In this document: piece after piece, positions 18,999-26,811 of the stretch
How positions within the stretch are numbered: the stretch's first letter is position 1
Layout of the letters: each line of letters opens with the position of its first letter
Source: Pseudomonas sp. LRP2-20
Lineage (GTDB): Bacteria > Pseudomonadota > Gammaproteobacteria > Pseudomonadales > Pseudomonadaceae
Length of the DNA stretch: 64,000 bases
Direction of reading: 5' to 3'
Assembly (NCBI RefSeq): GCF_024349685.1
Contig: NZ_AP025944.1
Location: 5,411,001 to 5,475,000, forward strand
Position numbers and translations under genes: made by a program
Notes under the pieces: model-generated
Seen by the model: the letters and a program-made list of their open reading frames with translations, nothing else
What the model was told of the DNA's origin: nothing
Databases searched by the model: none

Positions 18999-19814
18999 AT
19001 GTGGTCCTACAGCGCCTGGCGGCGCAAGCGCACCCTCGCGCGCTACCCGATCGATGCACGGCAATGGCAGGTGATCCGCGATCGCCTGCCGATGCTCGAC
19101 GGCATCAGCGCCGATGAAGACCGATGGCTGCGCGAAGCGTGCATCCTGTTCCTGCTCGACAAGCACCTGACCACCCTCCCCGGGGTCGAACTGGACGACG
19201 AGCAGCGCCTGTTTCTCGCCGCCCAGGCGCAGCTGCCGCTGCTGCACCTGGGCGAGTTGAACTGGTACCAGGGCTTCCACGAGATCATCCTCTACCCCGA
19301 CGACTTCAAGAGCCCGCAGCGCCACCGCGATGCCAGCGGGGTTGAGCACGTGTGGGATGCCGAGCACAGCGGCGAAGCCTGGCAGCAGGGGCCGATCATC
19401 CTGGCCTGGGCCGGCGTGCTGGCCAGTGGCGGCTGGGAAGCCTACAACCTGGTGATCCACGAACTGGCGCACAAGCTCGACATGCTCAATGGCGATGCCA
19501 ACGGCCTGCCGCCGCTGCACCCGGGCATGCGCGTGGAAGACTGGGCCGCCGCCATGCAGCAGGCCTATGACGACCTCAATCACCAGCTCGACGCTGACCC
19601 CGACGCAGAAACCGCCATCGACCCCTACGCTGCGGAAAACCCGGCGGAATTCTTCGCCGTCACCAGCGAATACTTCTTCAGCGCACCCGACCTGCTACAG
19701 CAGGCTTATCCACAGGTGTACCAGCAGCTGTCGCTGTTCTACCGCCAGGATCCGCTGGCGCGCCTCATGCGGCTGCAAGCCGAGCACCCGGAGTACCGGC
19801 AAAGCCACGCCTGA
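18999..19814 (+). CDS. mtfA: MtfA-type zinc-dependent peptidase
   Basis: A 271-residue cytosolic protein of the MtfA (DUF980) family, known in E. coli to bind the repressor Mlc and to have aminopeptidase activity. The zinc motif HELAH is at residues 154-158 (HELAHKLDMLNG), and the downstream Glu ligand region is ENPAEFFAVTSEYFF. Length is close to E. coli MtfA (265). It is probably co-transcribed with dedA. Confidence 0.92.
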   Translation: MWSYSAWRRKRTLARYPIDARQWQVIRDRLPMLDGISADEDRWLREACILFLLDKHLTTLPGVELDDEQRLFLAAQAQLPLLHLGELNWYQGFHEIILYPDDFKSPQRHRDASGVEHVWDAEHSGEAWQQGPIILAWAGVLASGGWEAYNLVIHELAHKLDMLNGDANGLPPLHPGMRVEDWAAAMQQAYDDLNHQLDADPDAETAIDPYAAENPAEFFAVTSEYFFSAPDLLQQAYPQVYQQLSLFYRQDPLARLMRLQAEHPEYRQSHA

Positions 19815-19874
19815 TGCGGCCGCACATCTGCCCGCACATCAGGCCAGGCGTGGCATGGCCTGGCGGAATGTGCC

Positions 19875-19880
19875 TATAAT
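19875..19880 (+). promoter_or_regulatory. Probable -10 box for ppa
   Basis: TATAAT about 40 bases upstream of the ppa start codon. The -35 region is poor. A G/C-rich inverted repeat (GCCAGGC ... GCCTGGC) overlaps the upstream side. Confidence 0.5.
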
Positions 19881-19919
19881 CGCCGCCACTTTTTTGATCA
19901 AACACGGGGGCACTGCCCA

Positions 19920-20447
19920 ATGAGCTACAGCAAGATCCCGGCTGGCAAAGACCTGCCGAACGACATCTACGTCGCTATCGAGATCCCGGCCAACCACGCG
20001 CCGATCAAATACGAAATCGACAAGGACAGCGACACCCTGTTCGTTGACCGTTTCATGGCCACCCCGATGTTCTACCCGGCCAACTACGGTTTCATCCCGA
20101 ACACCCTGGCGGACGACGGTGATCCCCTGGACGTGCTGGTCGTGACCCCGTACCCGGTAGCCCCAGGCTCGGTCATCCGTGCCCGTCCGGTCGGCGTGCT
20201 GAACATGACCGACGACGGCGGCGGCGACGCCAAGGTCATCGCCGTTCCTCACGACAAGCTGAGCCAGCTGTATGTCGACGTGAAGGAATACACCGACCTG
20301 CCAGCCCTGCTGATCCAGCAGATCGAGCACTTCTTCGCGAACTACAAGGATCTCGAGAAGGGCAAGTGGGTCAAGATCGAAGGCTGGGAAGGCGCCGACG
20401 CCGCCCGCGCTGCGATCACCAAATCGGTTGCTGCCTACAAGGGCTGA
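19920..20447 (+). CDS. ppa: Inorganic pyrophosphatase (family I)
   Basis: A 175-residue soluble family I pyrophosphatase, which hydrolyses pyrophosphate to phosphate and drives biosynthetic reactions. The metal-binding motif [15 protein letters not shown] is at about residues 62-76, and [20 protein letters not shown] follows with further acidic ligands. Length is exactly as expected. Own promoter (-10 upstream) and own terminator downstream suggest a monocistronic gene. Confidence 0.97.
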
Positions 20448-20460
20448 TACCGCTTTGCAG

Positions 20461-20489
20461 AAAAAGCCCCGCCTCGGCGGGGCTTTTTT
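20461..20489 (+). terminator. Rho-independent terminator of ppa
   Basis: GCCCCGCC-tc-GGCGGGGC stem preceded by five A and followed by six T, 13 bases after the ppa stop. The A and T runs make it usable in both directions. Confidence 0.9.
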
Positions 20490-20516
20490 ATGGGTCATAC
20501 TTAAGACAGGTAAAAA

Positions 20517-20546
20517 GTCCTACGTAGTCCTACACCTTCGCCCTAC
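20517..20546. promoter_or_regulatory. Direct repeats, possible operator of the LexA-like gene
   Basis: Heptamer GTCCTAC at 20517 and 20527 and a near copy GCCCTAC at 20540, that is, starts 10 and 13 bases apart, on the upstream side of the LexA-like gene. The phasing suggests a protein-binding site; there is no direct proof. Confidence 0.35.
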
Positions 20547-20624
20547 ATGAAGGCATTTTTCACGCCGTTCATGTCAACATCCCGTTCATTTCGTTACTGG
20601 CAACCGGCCGCTACACTCGGTCTC

Positions 20625-21323
20625 ATGAACAGATCCGGTGAACGCCTCAAGGCACTCCTTCGGGAATGTGGCCTGACTCCCTCAGACTTCGCTGCCCAGC
20701 GCCGCGTTACGTCGCAGCACATCAACAACTGGTTCACTCGCGGCATCCCCATTGCCCGCCTCGACGAAATGGCCGAGTTGTTCTGTGTGCAGCGCCGCTG
20801 GCTGCAAACTGGCGAAGGCCCCAAACACCCGCATTCGTTTCTACGCATGTACGCGCCCCAGTCAACGCCTGTAGAAACACCCGGTTTACCTTCGATATCG
20901 CATCCTCCCCTGGTGCAAGTGCCCTTCAACGAACTGCGCAATGGCCAACTCGTGGCGATCGACCATCACTGCCTGGCAATGCCGGCATCTGCGCTGGAGG
21001 CATTGGCCGTGCCTGAGGACAAAGCCATCTGCATGACCATGCCTGCCGCCAACATGGCGCCGTGGATCCCGCGCGATGCCATCTTGGCGATCGACCTCAG
21101 CTTCACCCGCGTGGTTGATGGCGAGATCTATGCCCTGCTGCACAACGGCAGGCTCAGGGTGAACAGCCTGAGCCTCGGTCACCGGGGCACCCTGTGCCTG
21201 CACAGCCATAACCTGCGCGAGATCGTGGAGCGCTACACACCCTTACAGTGCGATGCGCAGAAGCTGGAGATACTCGGCTGGGTGTTCCATTGGTCGCATT
21301 ACCGCCAGAGACGCCCCGACTGA
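20625..21323 (+). CDS. HTH/S24-like transcriptional regulator without peptidase catalytic residues
   Basis: A 232-residue phage-repressor-like regulator. An N-terminal HTH (SGERLKALLRECGLTPSDFA ... RRVTSQHINNWFTRGIP, residues 3-45) is followed by a C-terminal S24/LexA-like fold. Where LexA and CI proteins have the nucleophile in G-D/N-S-M, this protein has AANMAPWIPRD with Asn 143. The Lys-bearing strand reads NGRLRVNSL, without an evident Lys. It should therefore not self-cleave. The ATG at 20625 gives the HTH start; 26 extra upstream codons are unlikely to be used. No phage genes are adjacent. Confidence 0.8.
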   Translation: MNRSGERLKALLRECGLTPSDFAAQRRVTSQHINNWFTRGIPIARLDEMAELFCVQRRWLQTGEGPKHPHSFLRMYAPQSTPVETPGLPSISHPPLVQVPFNELRNGQLVAIDHHCLAMPASALEALAVPEDKAICMTMPAANMAPWIPRDAILAIDLSFTRVVDGEIYALLHNGRLRVNSLSLGHRGTLCLHSHNLREIVERYTPLQCDAQKLEILGWVFHWSHYRQRRPD

Positions 21324-21345
21324 CACACTCTGTGCCATTTTTTGC

Positions 21346-21550
21346 TGGGCATACCGCGCCAGCCCTTGTATGCTACGCTGCACATTCAGCCCCGGCCGGC
21401 GCAAGCCGCGTTCCAGAGGGCTCGGCGACGCTCCACACGACCGTCTGCCATCTCTTTCAGGCCCTTGATGGCCACACAGTTAAGGCGGCTGCGACTTACC
21501 ATAAATTAGTCGGAACCGTCCCCGAGAAGCCGGCCACAAGCCGGCTTTTT
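21346..21550 (+). ncRNA. Candidate small RNA ending in an intrinsic terminator
   Basis: Non-coding stretch of about 170-200 bases with no supported ORF. A promoter-like segment (ttgctg near 21346, tatgct near 21368, not ideally spaced) precedes it, and a strong terminator closes it at 21527-21550. I do not recognise a known Pseudomonas sRNA; it may simply be the 3' end of the regulator transcript. Confidence 0.25.
21527..21550 (+). terminator. Rho-independent terminator
   Basis: AAGCCGGC-cacaa-GCCGGCTT perfect 8-bp stem followed by a T run. It ends the transcript of the LexA-like gene or of a small RNA downstream of it. Confidence 0.85.
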
Positions 21551-21779
21551 AATGCCCCACTGAAAATAATCCTCATCTCTTGAAGCCACCTGAAGCTTTG
21601 CCATATCAGCCTCGAACCGCCGCGAAGGCGGCCGACCTGAGAAAGCGGCTGCTAGCCTTCATGGGTGTGTACCTTTCCCCGGTGCTGATGATCCTCACTT
21701 CCCGGCCGTGCATGCTTTCCTCGCCATGGCGAGGGATCGCTGCTAACAGCGTTGTAATTGTTCTCTTCATGTCGAGCTC
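21551..21779. other. Intergenic stretch without recognised content
   Basis: About 230 bases between the terminator and the end of copB. It is less GC-rich than the core genome. I see no gene, tRNA, attachment site or transposase remnant in it, though it is where an accessory insert would join. Confidence 0.5.
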
Positions 21780-22769
21780 TCAAAACCACAGCCGAATGCC
21801 GGCTACGAAACGCGCCTCATCGACATCCCCGCCCTCATCACGAATCAGGTCTGCCGTTTTGCCGTAGGAGCGGTTCCAGGTTACGCCGATGTAGGGCGCG
21901 AACTGGCGCACGATCTCATACCGTAAGCGCAGACCGACTTCGGTGTTTGCCAGGCCAGAACCCACTCCGCGCTCGGGATCGTTCTTGCCATAGAAATTAG
22001 CTTCAGCGGTTGGCTGCAAGATCAGGCGATTGGTTAGAAGAATGTCGTATTCGCCCTCCAGCCGAGCAGCTGCCTGGCCATTCTCACCGATGAACGCTGT
22101 GGCTTCGGCTTCGAAGTCATAGAGCGCCATGCCCTGGATACCAAAAGCGCCCCATGTCTGTGGTGATCCTGGTTGGAAATCCTGGCGCACCCCAGCGACC
22201 ACATCCCACCATGGGCTAACGGAGCGCCCATACAGAAGCTGCAACTCAGCGTCCTCGGTGACGCCATTGGTCCGCTCACCTTCGGAGCGGATCCACAGCC
22301 GGTTGATATCGCCGCCAACCCATCCAGAGGCTTCCCAAGCCAGCGCGCTGCCTTCGTCTGCATCCTGGTACTCAAGCTTGTCTAGCAAGAAGAAGCTGTT
22401 GATCGCGCTGTCATGCATCTGATGCCCGCCCAACGGAGGAAAGGCAGCTTGGCGATCAGCATCCGTCAGCACAGGTATCGGAGTACGGCTAGTCGTCGTT
22501 GGGGCATCAGAGCCATGGTTCATCATCGAGTGATCCATGGCACCATGGTCCATCCCCTGCATGCTGCCATGGTCCATCTTGCTGTGGTCCATGTGCGCGT
22601 GGTCCATACCTGGCATCGGGTCCGCCGACGGAGCGGAATCCATTTCCATGGACCCATGCCCCATTGCCGAATGGTCCATCTCCTCAGCAGCAAAGCTGGG
22701 CGCAGCACCCAGCATGCTGAATGAAACGGTCAATGCCAACAGCGATGGTCGTGCCAGGCTATTGGTCAT
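21780..22769 (-). CDS. copB: Copper resistance protein CopB (outer membrane)
   Basis: A 329-residue protein: signal peptide ([20 protein letters not shown] to about residue 28), then a Met/His-rich region to about residue 85 with repeated MDHSAM, MDHAHM, MDHGSM, MDHSKM units, then the CopB beta-barrel domain, which has [19 protein letters not shown] and ends in RLWF with a terminal aromatic residue. CopB binds or sequesters copper at the outer membrane in the cop/pco system. The start at 22769 overlaps the end of the preceding small gene by eleven bases. Last gene of copA-orf-copB. Confidence 0.93.
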   Translation of the reverse strand: MTNSLARPSLLALTVSFSMLGAAPSFAAEEMDHSAMGHGSMEMDSAPSADPMPGMDHAHMDHSKMDHGSMQGMDHGAMDHSMMNHGSDAPTTTSRTPIPVLTDADRQAAFPPLGGHQMHDSAINSFFLLDKLEYQDADEGSALAWEASGWVGGDINRLWIRSEGERTNGVTEDAELQLLYGRSVSPWWDVVAGVRQDFQPGSPQTWGAFGIQGMALYDFEAEATAFIGENGQAAARLEGEYDILLTNRLILQPTAEANFYGKNDPERGVGSGLANTEVGLRLRYEIVRQFAPYIGVTWNRSYGKTADLIRDEGGDVDEARFVAGIRLWF

Positions 22770-23052
22770 CTTTCCCTGCCTTAGCTTTATCGCTGCCATG
22801 CGATTCCATCATTTTGCTGTGATCCATACCTTCCATCGAGCCATGGTCCATACCTTTCATGGTGTCGTGGCCCATACCCTTCATGGAGCCATGATCCATG
22901 CCCTGAGAACCCTTCGATTTCGCGGCATCGGCAGACTGCTGACTGTGCTGTTCATGGTTGTCGCCGGACCACGACGAAGGAGCGTAAACAGCAAACAGAC
23001 CAGCCATCGCGGCAGAGAGGAAAAAGGCGTTTCGCTTCATTGGTTTGTTCAT
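22759..23052 (-). CDS. Small exported Met/His-rich copper-binding protein
   Basis: A 97-residue secreted protein. The N-terminal signal ([20 protein letters not shown] ... SSWSG) is followed by a low-complexity tail of MDHGSM-, MGHDTM- and MDHSKM-type units (about six) ending in a Lys-rich segment. The composition suggests periplasmic Cu(I) binding, by analogy with the same repeats in CopA and CopB; no known family domain is visible. A ggagatccaaa ribosome site precedes the ATG at 23052. It lies 14 bases after copA and overlaps copB by eleven bases, so the three are co-translated. Confidence 0.8.
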   Translation of the reverse strand: MNKPMKRNAFFLSAAMAGLFAVYAPSSWSGDNHEQHSQQSADAAKSKGSQGMDHGSMKGMGHDTMKGMDHGSMEGMDHSKMMESHGSDKAKAGKDDQ

Positions 23053-23066
23053 TTTGGATCTCCAGT

Positions 23067-24836
23067 TCATTCGTCCACGCGAACTTCTCGGAACATGCCC
23101 ATTTCCATATGGAACAGTAGGTGGCAGTGGTAGGCCCATCGGCCCAAAGCATCCGCAGTTACTCGGTAGCTTCGTTTTGAGCCTGGTGGCATATCGATGG
23201 TGTGTTTTCGAACCATGAAGTTACCGTCCTCATCTTCCAGATCGCTCCACATTCCGTGGAGGTGGATGGGGTGAGTCATCATGGTGTCGTTGACCAAAGT
23301 GATACGCAGACGCTCGCCATATTTGAGGCGTAGGGGTTCAGCATCGGAGAATTTCACGCCGTCGAAGGACCAGGCGAACTTTTCCATATGGCCTGTGAGA
23401 TGCAGCTCGATGGTGCGCCCTGGTTCACGTCCATCCGGATCAATGAACGTGCTTCGCAGATCCGCATAGGTCAGGACATGCCTTCCATTGTTGCGCAGGC
23501 CAATTCCTGGATCGTCCAACTTAGGCGTTGGACTCATAGTCTGCATGTCGACCAAGGGGTTGTTTGTTTCTGAGGCTGGGTGAGACTGCATGGCGCCGCC
23601 CATGCCTCCCATGCTGCCATGGTCCATCCCAGCCATCTTGCTGTGGTCCATGCCGGCCATGCTGCCATGGTCCATCCCCGCCATCTTGCCGTGGTCCATG
23701 CCAGCCATGCTGCCGTGATCCATACCCATATCGCTCATTGAAATGAGAGGGCGAGGATCAACTGCCGGAACTGCAGCTTGCATACCTTCGCGAACGGCTA
23801 AGGTGCCTCTGGAGTAGCCTGTGCGATCCATGGATTGAGCAAAAATGGTGTAAGCCTGCTCGTCCTCCGGTTCAACAATGACATCGAACGTTTCAGCCAC
23901 TGCGATACGGAATTCATCAACCGTGACCGGTTTGACGTGCTGCCCATCAGCAGCCACGACCGTCATTTTCAAGCCAGGGATACGCAAATCAAAGTACGTC
24001 ATGGCCGAAGCGTTGATGAAACGCAGCCGGATTCTCTCACCAGGCTTGAAGAGGCCCGTCCAGTTCGTATCGGGGGCCTGCCCGTTCATGAGGTAGGTGT
24101 AGGTGTAGCCACTTACGTCAGCGAGGTCGGTAGGGCTCATTTTCATTTCAGCCCACATTTTTCGATCCGCCACCGCAGCCGACCATCCCATCTCGCCTAC
24201 GTCGTTGACGAAGTCGCCCACGGTGCGTTTGTGGTAGTTGTAATAGTCCGACTGCTTCTTGAGCTTGGACAGGACCCTGGCAGGATCCTCGTCAGTCCAA
24301 TCGCTAAGCATGACCACATAATCGCGATCATAGGTGAATGGCTCTGGCTCCTTGGCATCAATGACCAGGGCGCCGTAGACCCCGACCTGCTCCTGGAACC
24401 CAGAGTGGCTGTGGTACCAGTAGGTCCCATTTTGATGGACCTTGAACTTGTACTCATACATGCCATCGGGTGCGATGCCATGAAAGCTCAGACCAGGCAC
24501 ACCGTCCATGTTCGCCGGTAGGATGATGCCGTGCCAATGGATAGAAGTGTCCTGTTTCAAGCGGTTACGTACCCGCAGCGTGACAGTGTCTCCCTCCCGC
24601 CAACGAAGGATCGGCCCCGGAAGCGAACCATTGATTGCCATGGCTGTGCGAGTTGCTCCGGTGATGTTGACCGGCAACTCACCGATGTAGAGATCAAAAT
24701 CGGTGCCTGTCAGAACATTCGGCTGGCCCGGACTGGTAACAGCCCAGACCGGCGCGCGCCACATGCCCAGTCCACCCAGTAATCCAGTAGCGGCCAGGCC
24801 TTTGACGAAAGATCGTCTCGTGGTTTTGCTTTGCAT
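23067..24836 (-). CDS. copA: Multicopper oxidase CopA (copper resistance)
   Basis: A 589-residue periplasmic multicopper oxidase with a Tat signal (TRRSFVKGLAATGLLGG). Copper ligands are clear: HWHG, WYHSHSG, HPIHLHGM and the C-terminal HCHLLFHMEMGM, with the type 1 Cys in HCH. Between cupredoxin domains 2 and 3 (about residues 365-415) is a Met/His insert of at least six MDHGSM/MDHGKM units. CopA oxidises or sequesters Cu(I) in the periplasm. First gene of copA-orf-copB; no copRS or copCD genes are adjacent. Confidence 0.95.
   Translation of the reverse strand: MQSKTTRRSFVKGLAATGLLGGLGMWRAPVWAVTSPGQPNVLTGTDFDLYIGELPVNITGATRTAMAINGSLPGPILRWREGDTVTLRVRNRLKQDTSIHWHGIILPANMDGVPGLSFHGIAPDGMYEYKFKVHQNGTYWYHSHSGFQEQVGVYGALVIDAKEPEPFTYDRDYVVMLSDWTDEDPARVLSKLKKQSDYYNYHKRTVGDFVNDVGEMGWSAAVADRKMWAEMKMSPTDLADVSGYTYTYLMNGQAPDTNWTGLFKPGERIRLRFINASAMTYFDLRIPGLKMTVVAADGQHVKPVTVDEFRIAVAETFDVIVEPEDEQAYTIFAQSMDRTGYSRGTLAVREGMQAAVPAVDPRPLISMSDMGMDHGSMAGMDHGKMAGMDHGSMAGMDHSKMAGMDHGSMGGMGGAMQSHPASETNNPLVDMQTMSPTPKLDDPGIGLRNNGRHVLTYADLRSTFIDPDGREPGRTIELHLTGHMEKFAWSFDGVKFSDAEPLRLKYGERLRITLVNDTMMTHPIHLHGMWSDLEDEDGNFMVRKHTIDMPPGSKRSYRVTADALGRWAYHCHLLFHMEMGMFREVRVDE
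23590..23735. repeat. Tandem Met/His repeat in copA
   Basis: Short tandem repeat within copA with a period of about 15 bases, and 30 bases where SMAGMDHG and KMAGMDHG alternate. The same unit recurs in the next two genes (about 22795-22910 and 22505-22680). Confidence 0.8.
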
Positions 24837-25108
24837 GCCGTAGTGTCCAGTCAGTCAGATAATTCGCTGATATCCGGGCCGCTCGATCACAGCCCCGGCT
24901 TTCTTCGGGATCCCACAAGTCTTTGCTAGAAAACGCAGGCCGTAGTGGCCTGGGCTACGGATGACACGCCTTGTCCGCCATCATCGACTTGTGTTCACGA
25001 ACCCATCAGGGGATTTGAAACCATTGCTACCGATAACGGCAGGCGTGACAGCAATACCCGTCTTCAATGACCGTAGATGGCAGGCCCTGACAGCTGGCTG
25101 ATACCAAC
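24837..25108. other. Long copA leader region
   Basis: About 270 bases between the copA start and the CopR-like box without a supported gene. It is moderately GC-rich, with no clear hairpin-plus-T-run terminator and no recognised riboswitch. Confidence 0.5.
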
Positions 25109-25124
25109 ATTACATTTGCGTCAG
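25109..25124 (-). promoter_or_regulatory. Candidate CopR box upstream of copA
   Basis: The minus strand reads CTGACGCAAATGTAAT, matching the Pseudomonas CopR box CTGACA-N5-GTAAT (recalled from the literature) with one mismatch. It lies about 275 bases upstream of the copA start, implying a long leader or additional elements. Confidence 0.5.
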
Positions 25125-25191
25125 CTTCCGGTTAGCTCACTTTTTTGCTGCACGCTGGGTGTGAGGGGATGCGGGATTCGATGCGAAACGT

Positions 25192-25283
25192 CGGGCCCTT
25201 TCGCGGGCAAGTCTGCTCCCACGGGTCCTGCAGCCACTTCCAAACAGATGCGATCCCTGTGGGAGCGGGCCAGCGAAGAGGCC
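25192..25283. repeat. Degenerate REP pair
   Basis: Facing REP units, one intact (GCGGGCAAGtctGC-type core with a changed half) and one truncated (gggagcgggccagcgaagagg), just past the rtcB stop. Confidence 0.75.
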
Positions 25284-25291
25284 AGTACAAG

Positions 25292-26497
25292 TCACCCTTT
25301 TACGCAAACCACCTGCCGCAGGGTGTGCACCACCTCCACCAACTCGCTCTGCGCCCGCATCACCGCATCGATGTCCTTGTACGCCATCGGAATCTCGTCG
25401 ATCACGTCCTTGTCCTTGCGGCACTCGACATGCGCCGTGGCCCGCCGCTGGTCGTCCACGGTGAAGCGGCTCTTGGCCTTGGTCCGGCTCATCACCCTGC
25501 CCGCACCATGGCTGCAGGAGCAGAATGACTCCTCGTTACCCAACCCCCGCACGATGAAGCTCCGGGCGCCCATGGAGCCGGGGATAATCCCCAGTTGCCC
25601 TTTCTGCGCCGACACCGCGCCCTTGCGCGTCACCAGTACCTCGCGCCCGAAATGCTGCTCGCGCTGCACATAGTTGTGGTGACAGTTGACCGCCTCCAGG
25701 CTTGCCTCGAAGGGTTTGCCCAGTGCCTTGCGGGTGGCTGCGACCACCGCCTGCATCATCAGCTCGCGGTTGCGCCGGGCAAATTCCTGCGCCCACTCCA
25801 CCGCCTCGACATAGTCGGCAAAATGGCGGCTGCCCTCCTCGAAGTAGGCCAGGTCCTTGTCCGGCAGGTTGGCCAGGTGCTGGCGCATGTCGGCCTGGGC
25901 CAGTTCGATGAACAGGTTGCCAATGGCATTGCCCACGCCGCGCGAGCCGCTGTGCAGCATGAACCAGACCCGGTCAGCCTCGTCCAGGCACACCTCGATG
26001 AAATGGTTGCCACCGCCCAGGGTGCCAAGGTGGTGCCGGTTGTTGGTCTTTTCCAGGCGCGGGTACTTGTCGGTAATGGCCTTGAAGCGCCCGGCGAGCT
26101 GGCCCCAGGCCTTGTCCGCCGAACCCGGCACCTTGTCCCAGGCACCCTGGTCGCGTTTGCCAAAGGTCTTGCCATGGGGCACCGCCTGTTCGATGGCGCT
26201 ACGCAGCCCATGCAGGTTGTCTGGCAGGTCGCGCGCCTGCAGCGAGGTACGCGCGGCGATCATGCCGCAGCCAATGTCCACCCCCACCGCGGCGGGGATG
26301 ATCGCACCGAGCGTGGGAATCACGCTGCCAATGGTCGAGCCCTTGCCCAGGTGCACATCCGGCATCACCGCCAGGTGCTTGAAGATGAACGGCATCTTCG
26401 CCGTATTGAGCAGTTGCCGGCGAGCGTCGTCTTCGACCGGCACGCCGTCGGTCCACAGTTTGACCGGCTTGCCGCCGGCGACCTGGAGAATGTCCAT
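25292..26497 (-). CDS. rtcB: RNA-splicing ligase RtcB
   Basis: A 401-residue RtcB-type 3'-phosphate/5'-OH RNA ligase. Motifs: GVDIGCGMIAART with the metal-binding Cys, GGGNHFIEV, MLHSGSRGVGN, and CSCSHGAGRVMSRTKAK, where His 330 is the presumed guanylylated residue (E. coli His 337). The C-terminal MAYKDIDAVM block is also present. It seals RNAs in tRNA or stress RNA repair using GTP and Mn. The start at 26497 has an agga site; a second in-frame ATG ten codons upstream is possible. No rtcA, rtcR, archease or prfH neighbour is present. Confidence 0.92.
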   Translation of the reverse strand: MDILQVAGGKPVKLWTDGVPVEDDARRQLLNTAKMPFIFKHLAVMPDVHLGKGSTIGSVIPTLGAIIPAAVGVDIGCGMIAARTSLQARDLPDNLHGLRSAIEQAVPHGKTFGKRDQGAWDKVPGSADKAWGQLAGRFKAITDKYPRLEKTNNRHHLGTLGGGNHFIEVCLDEADRVWFMLHSGSRGVGNAIGNLFIELAQADMRQHLANLPDKDLAYFEEGSRHFADYVEAVEWAQEFARRNRELMMQAVVAATRKALGKPFEASLEAVNCHHNYVQREQHFGREVLVTRKGAVSAQKGQLGIIPGSMGARSFIVRGLGNEESFCSCSHGAGRVMSRTKAKSRFTVDDQRRATAHVECRKDKDVIDEIPMAYKDIDAVMRAQSELVEVVHTLRQVVCVKG

Positions 26498-26589
26498 GGA
26501 GCTGTTCCTGTTGAGCCATGCCTGCATGATACCGCCGAAGGTCGTAGAACTGCGGGTTGCCAGAACGGTTGCACAGTGCTGTATGCTTG

Positions 26590-26732
26590 GCCGGTCTTCA
26601 GGGCGGGGTGAAAGTCCCCACCGGCGGTAAATCGAAAGATGAGCCCGCGAGCGCCCCGGCCATGCCGGGGGTCAGCAGATCTGGTGCAACTCCAGAGCCG
26701 ACGGTCATAGTCCGGATGAAAGAAGGCGTCAG
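26590..26732 (+). promoter_or_regulatory. FMN riboswitch (RFN element)
   Basis: Classic RFN sequence: cttcagggcggggtgaaag, then cccaccggcggta, the gccc-gcgagc arm, ggtcagcagatctggtg, and the 3' block gtccggatgaaagaaggc. It lies upstream of ribB and should shut it off when FMN is abundant. Confidence 0.95.
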
Positions 26733-26770
26733 GCAGGGGCCATTCGGGCGCCCCTGCGCGCGCATTTTGT
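26733..26770 (+). terminator. Riboswitch expression-platform hairpin
   Basis: GCAGGGGC (26733-26740) pairs with GCCCCTGC (26750-26757), followed by a gcgcgc stretch and a short T-rich tract (attttgtt). It is placed directly after the FMN aptamer, as a conditional terminator should be, about 55 bases before the ribB start. Confidence 0.65.
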
Positions 26771-26811
26771 TCGCCCCGAGACGTTCATCGATCAATCACG
26801 AGGAGCGTTTC

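Noticed and set aside
20517..21550. Prophage remnant around the CI-like regulator
   Set aside because: No integrase, structural, lysis or attachment sequences are visible nearby.
22505..23735. CRISPR-like repeated DNA in the copper region
   Set aside because: The repeats are short, in frame and encode Met/His units in three genes; there are no unique spacers or cas genes.
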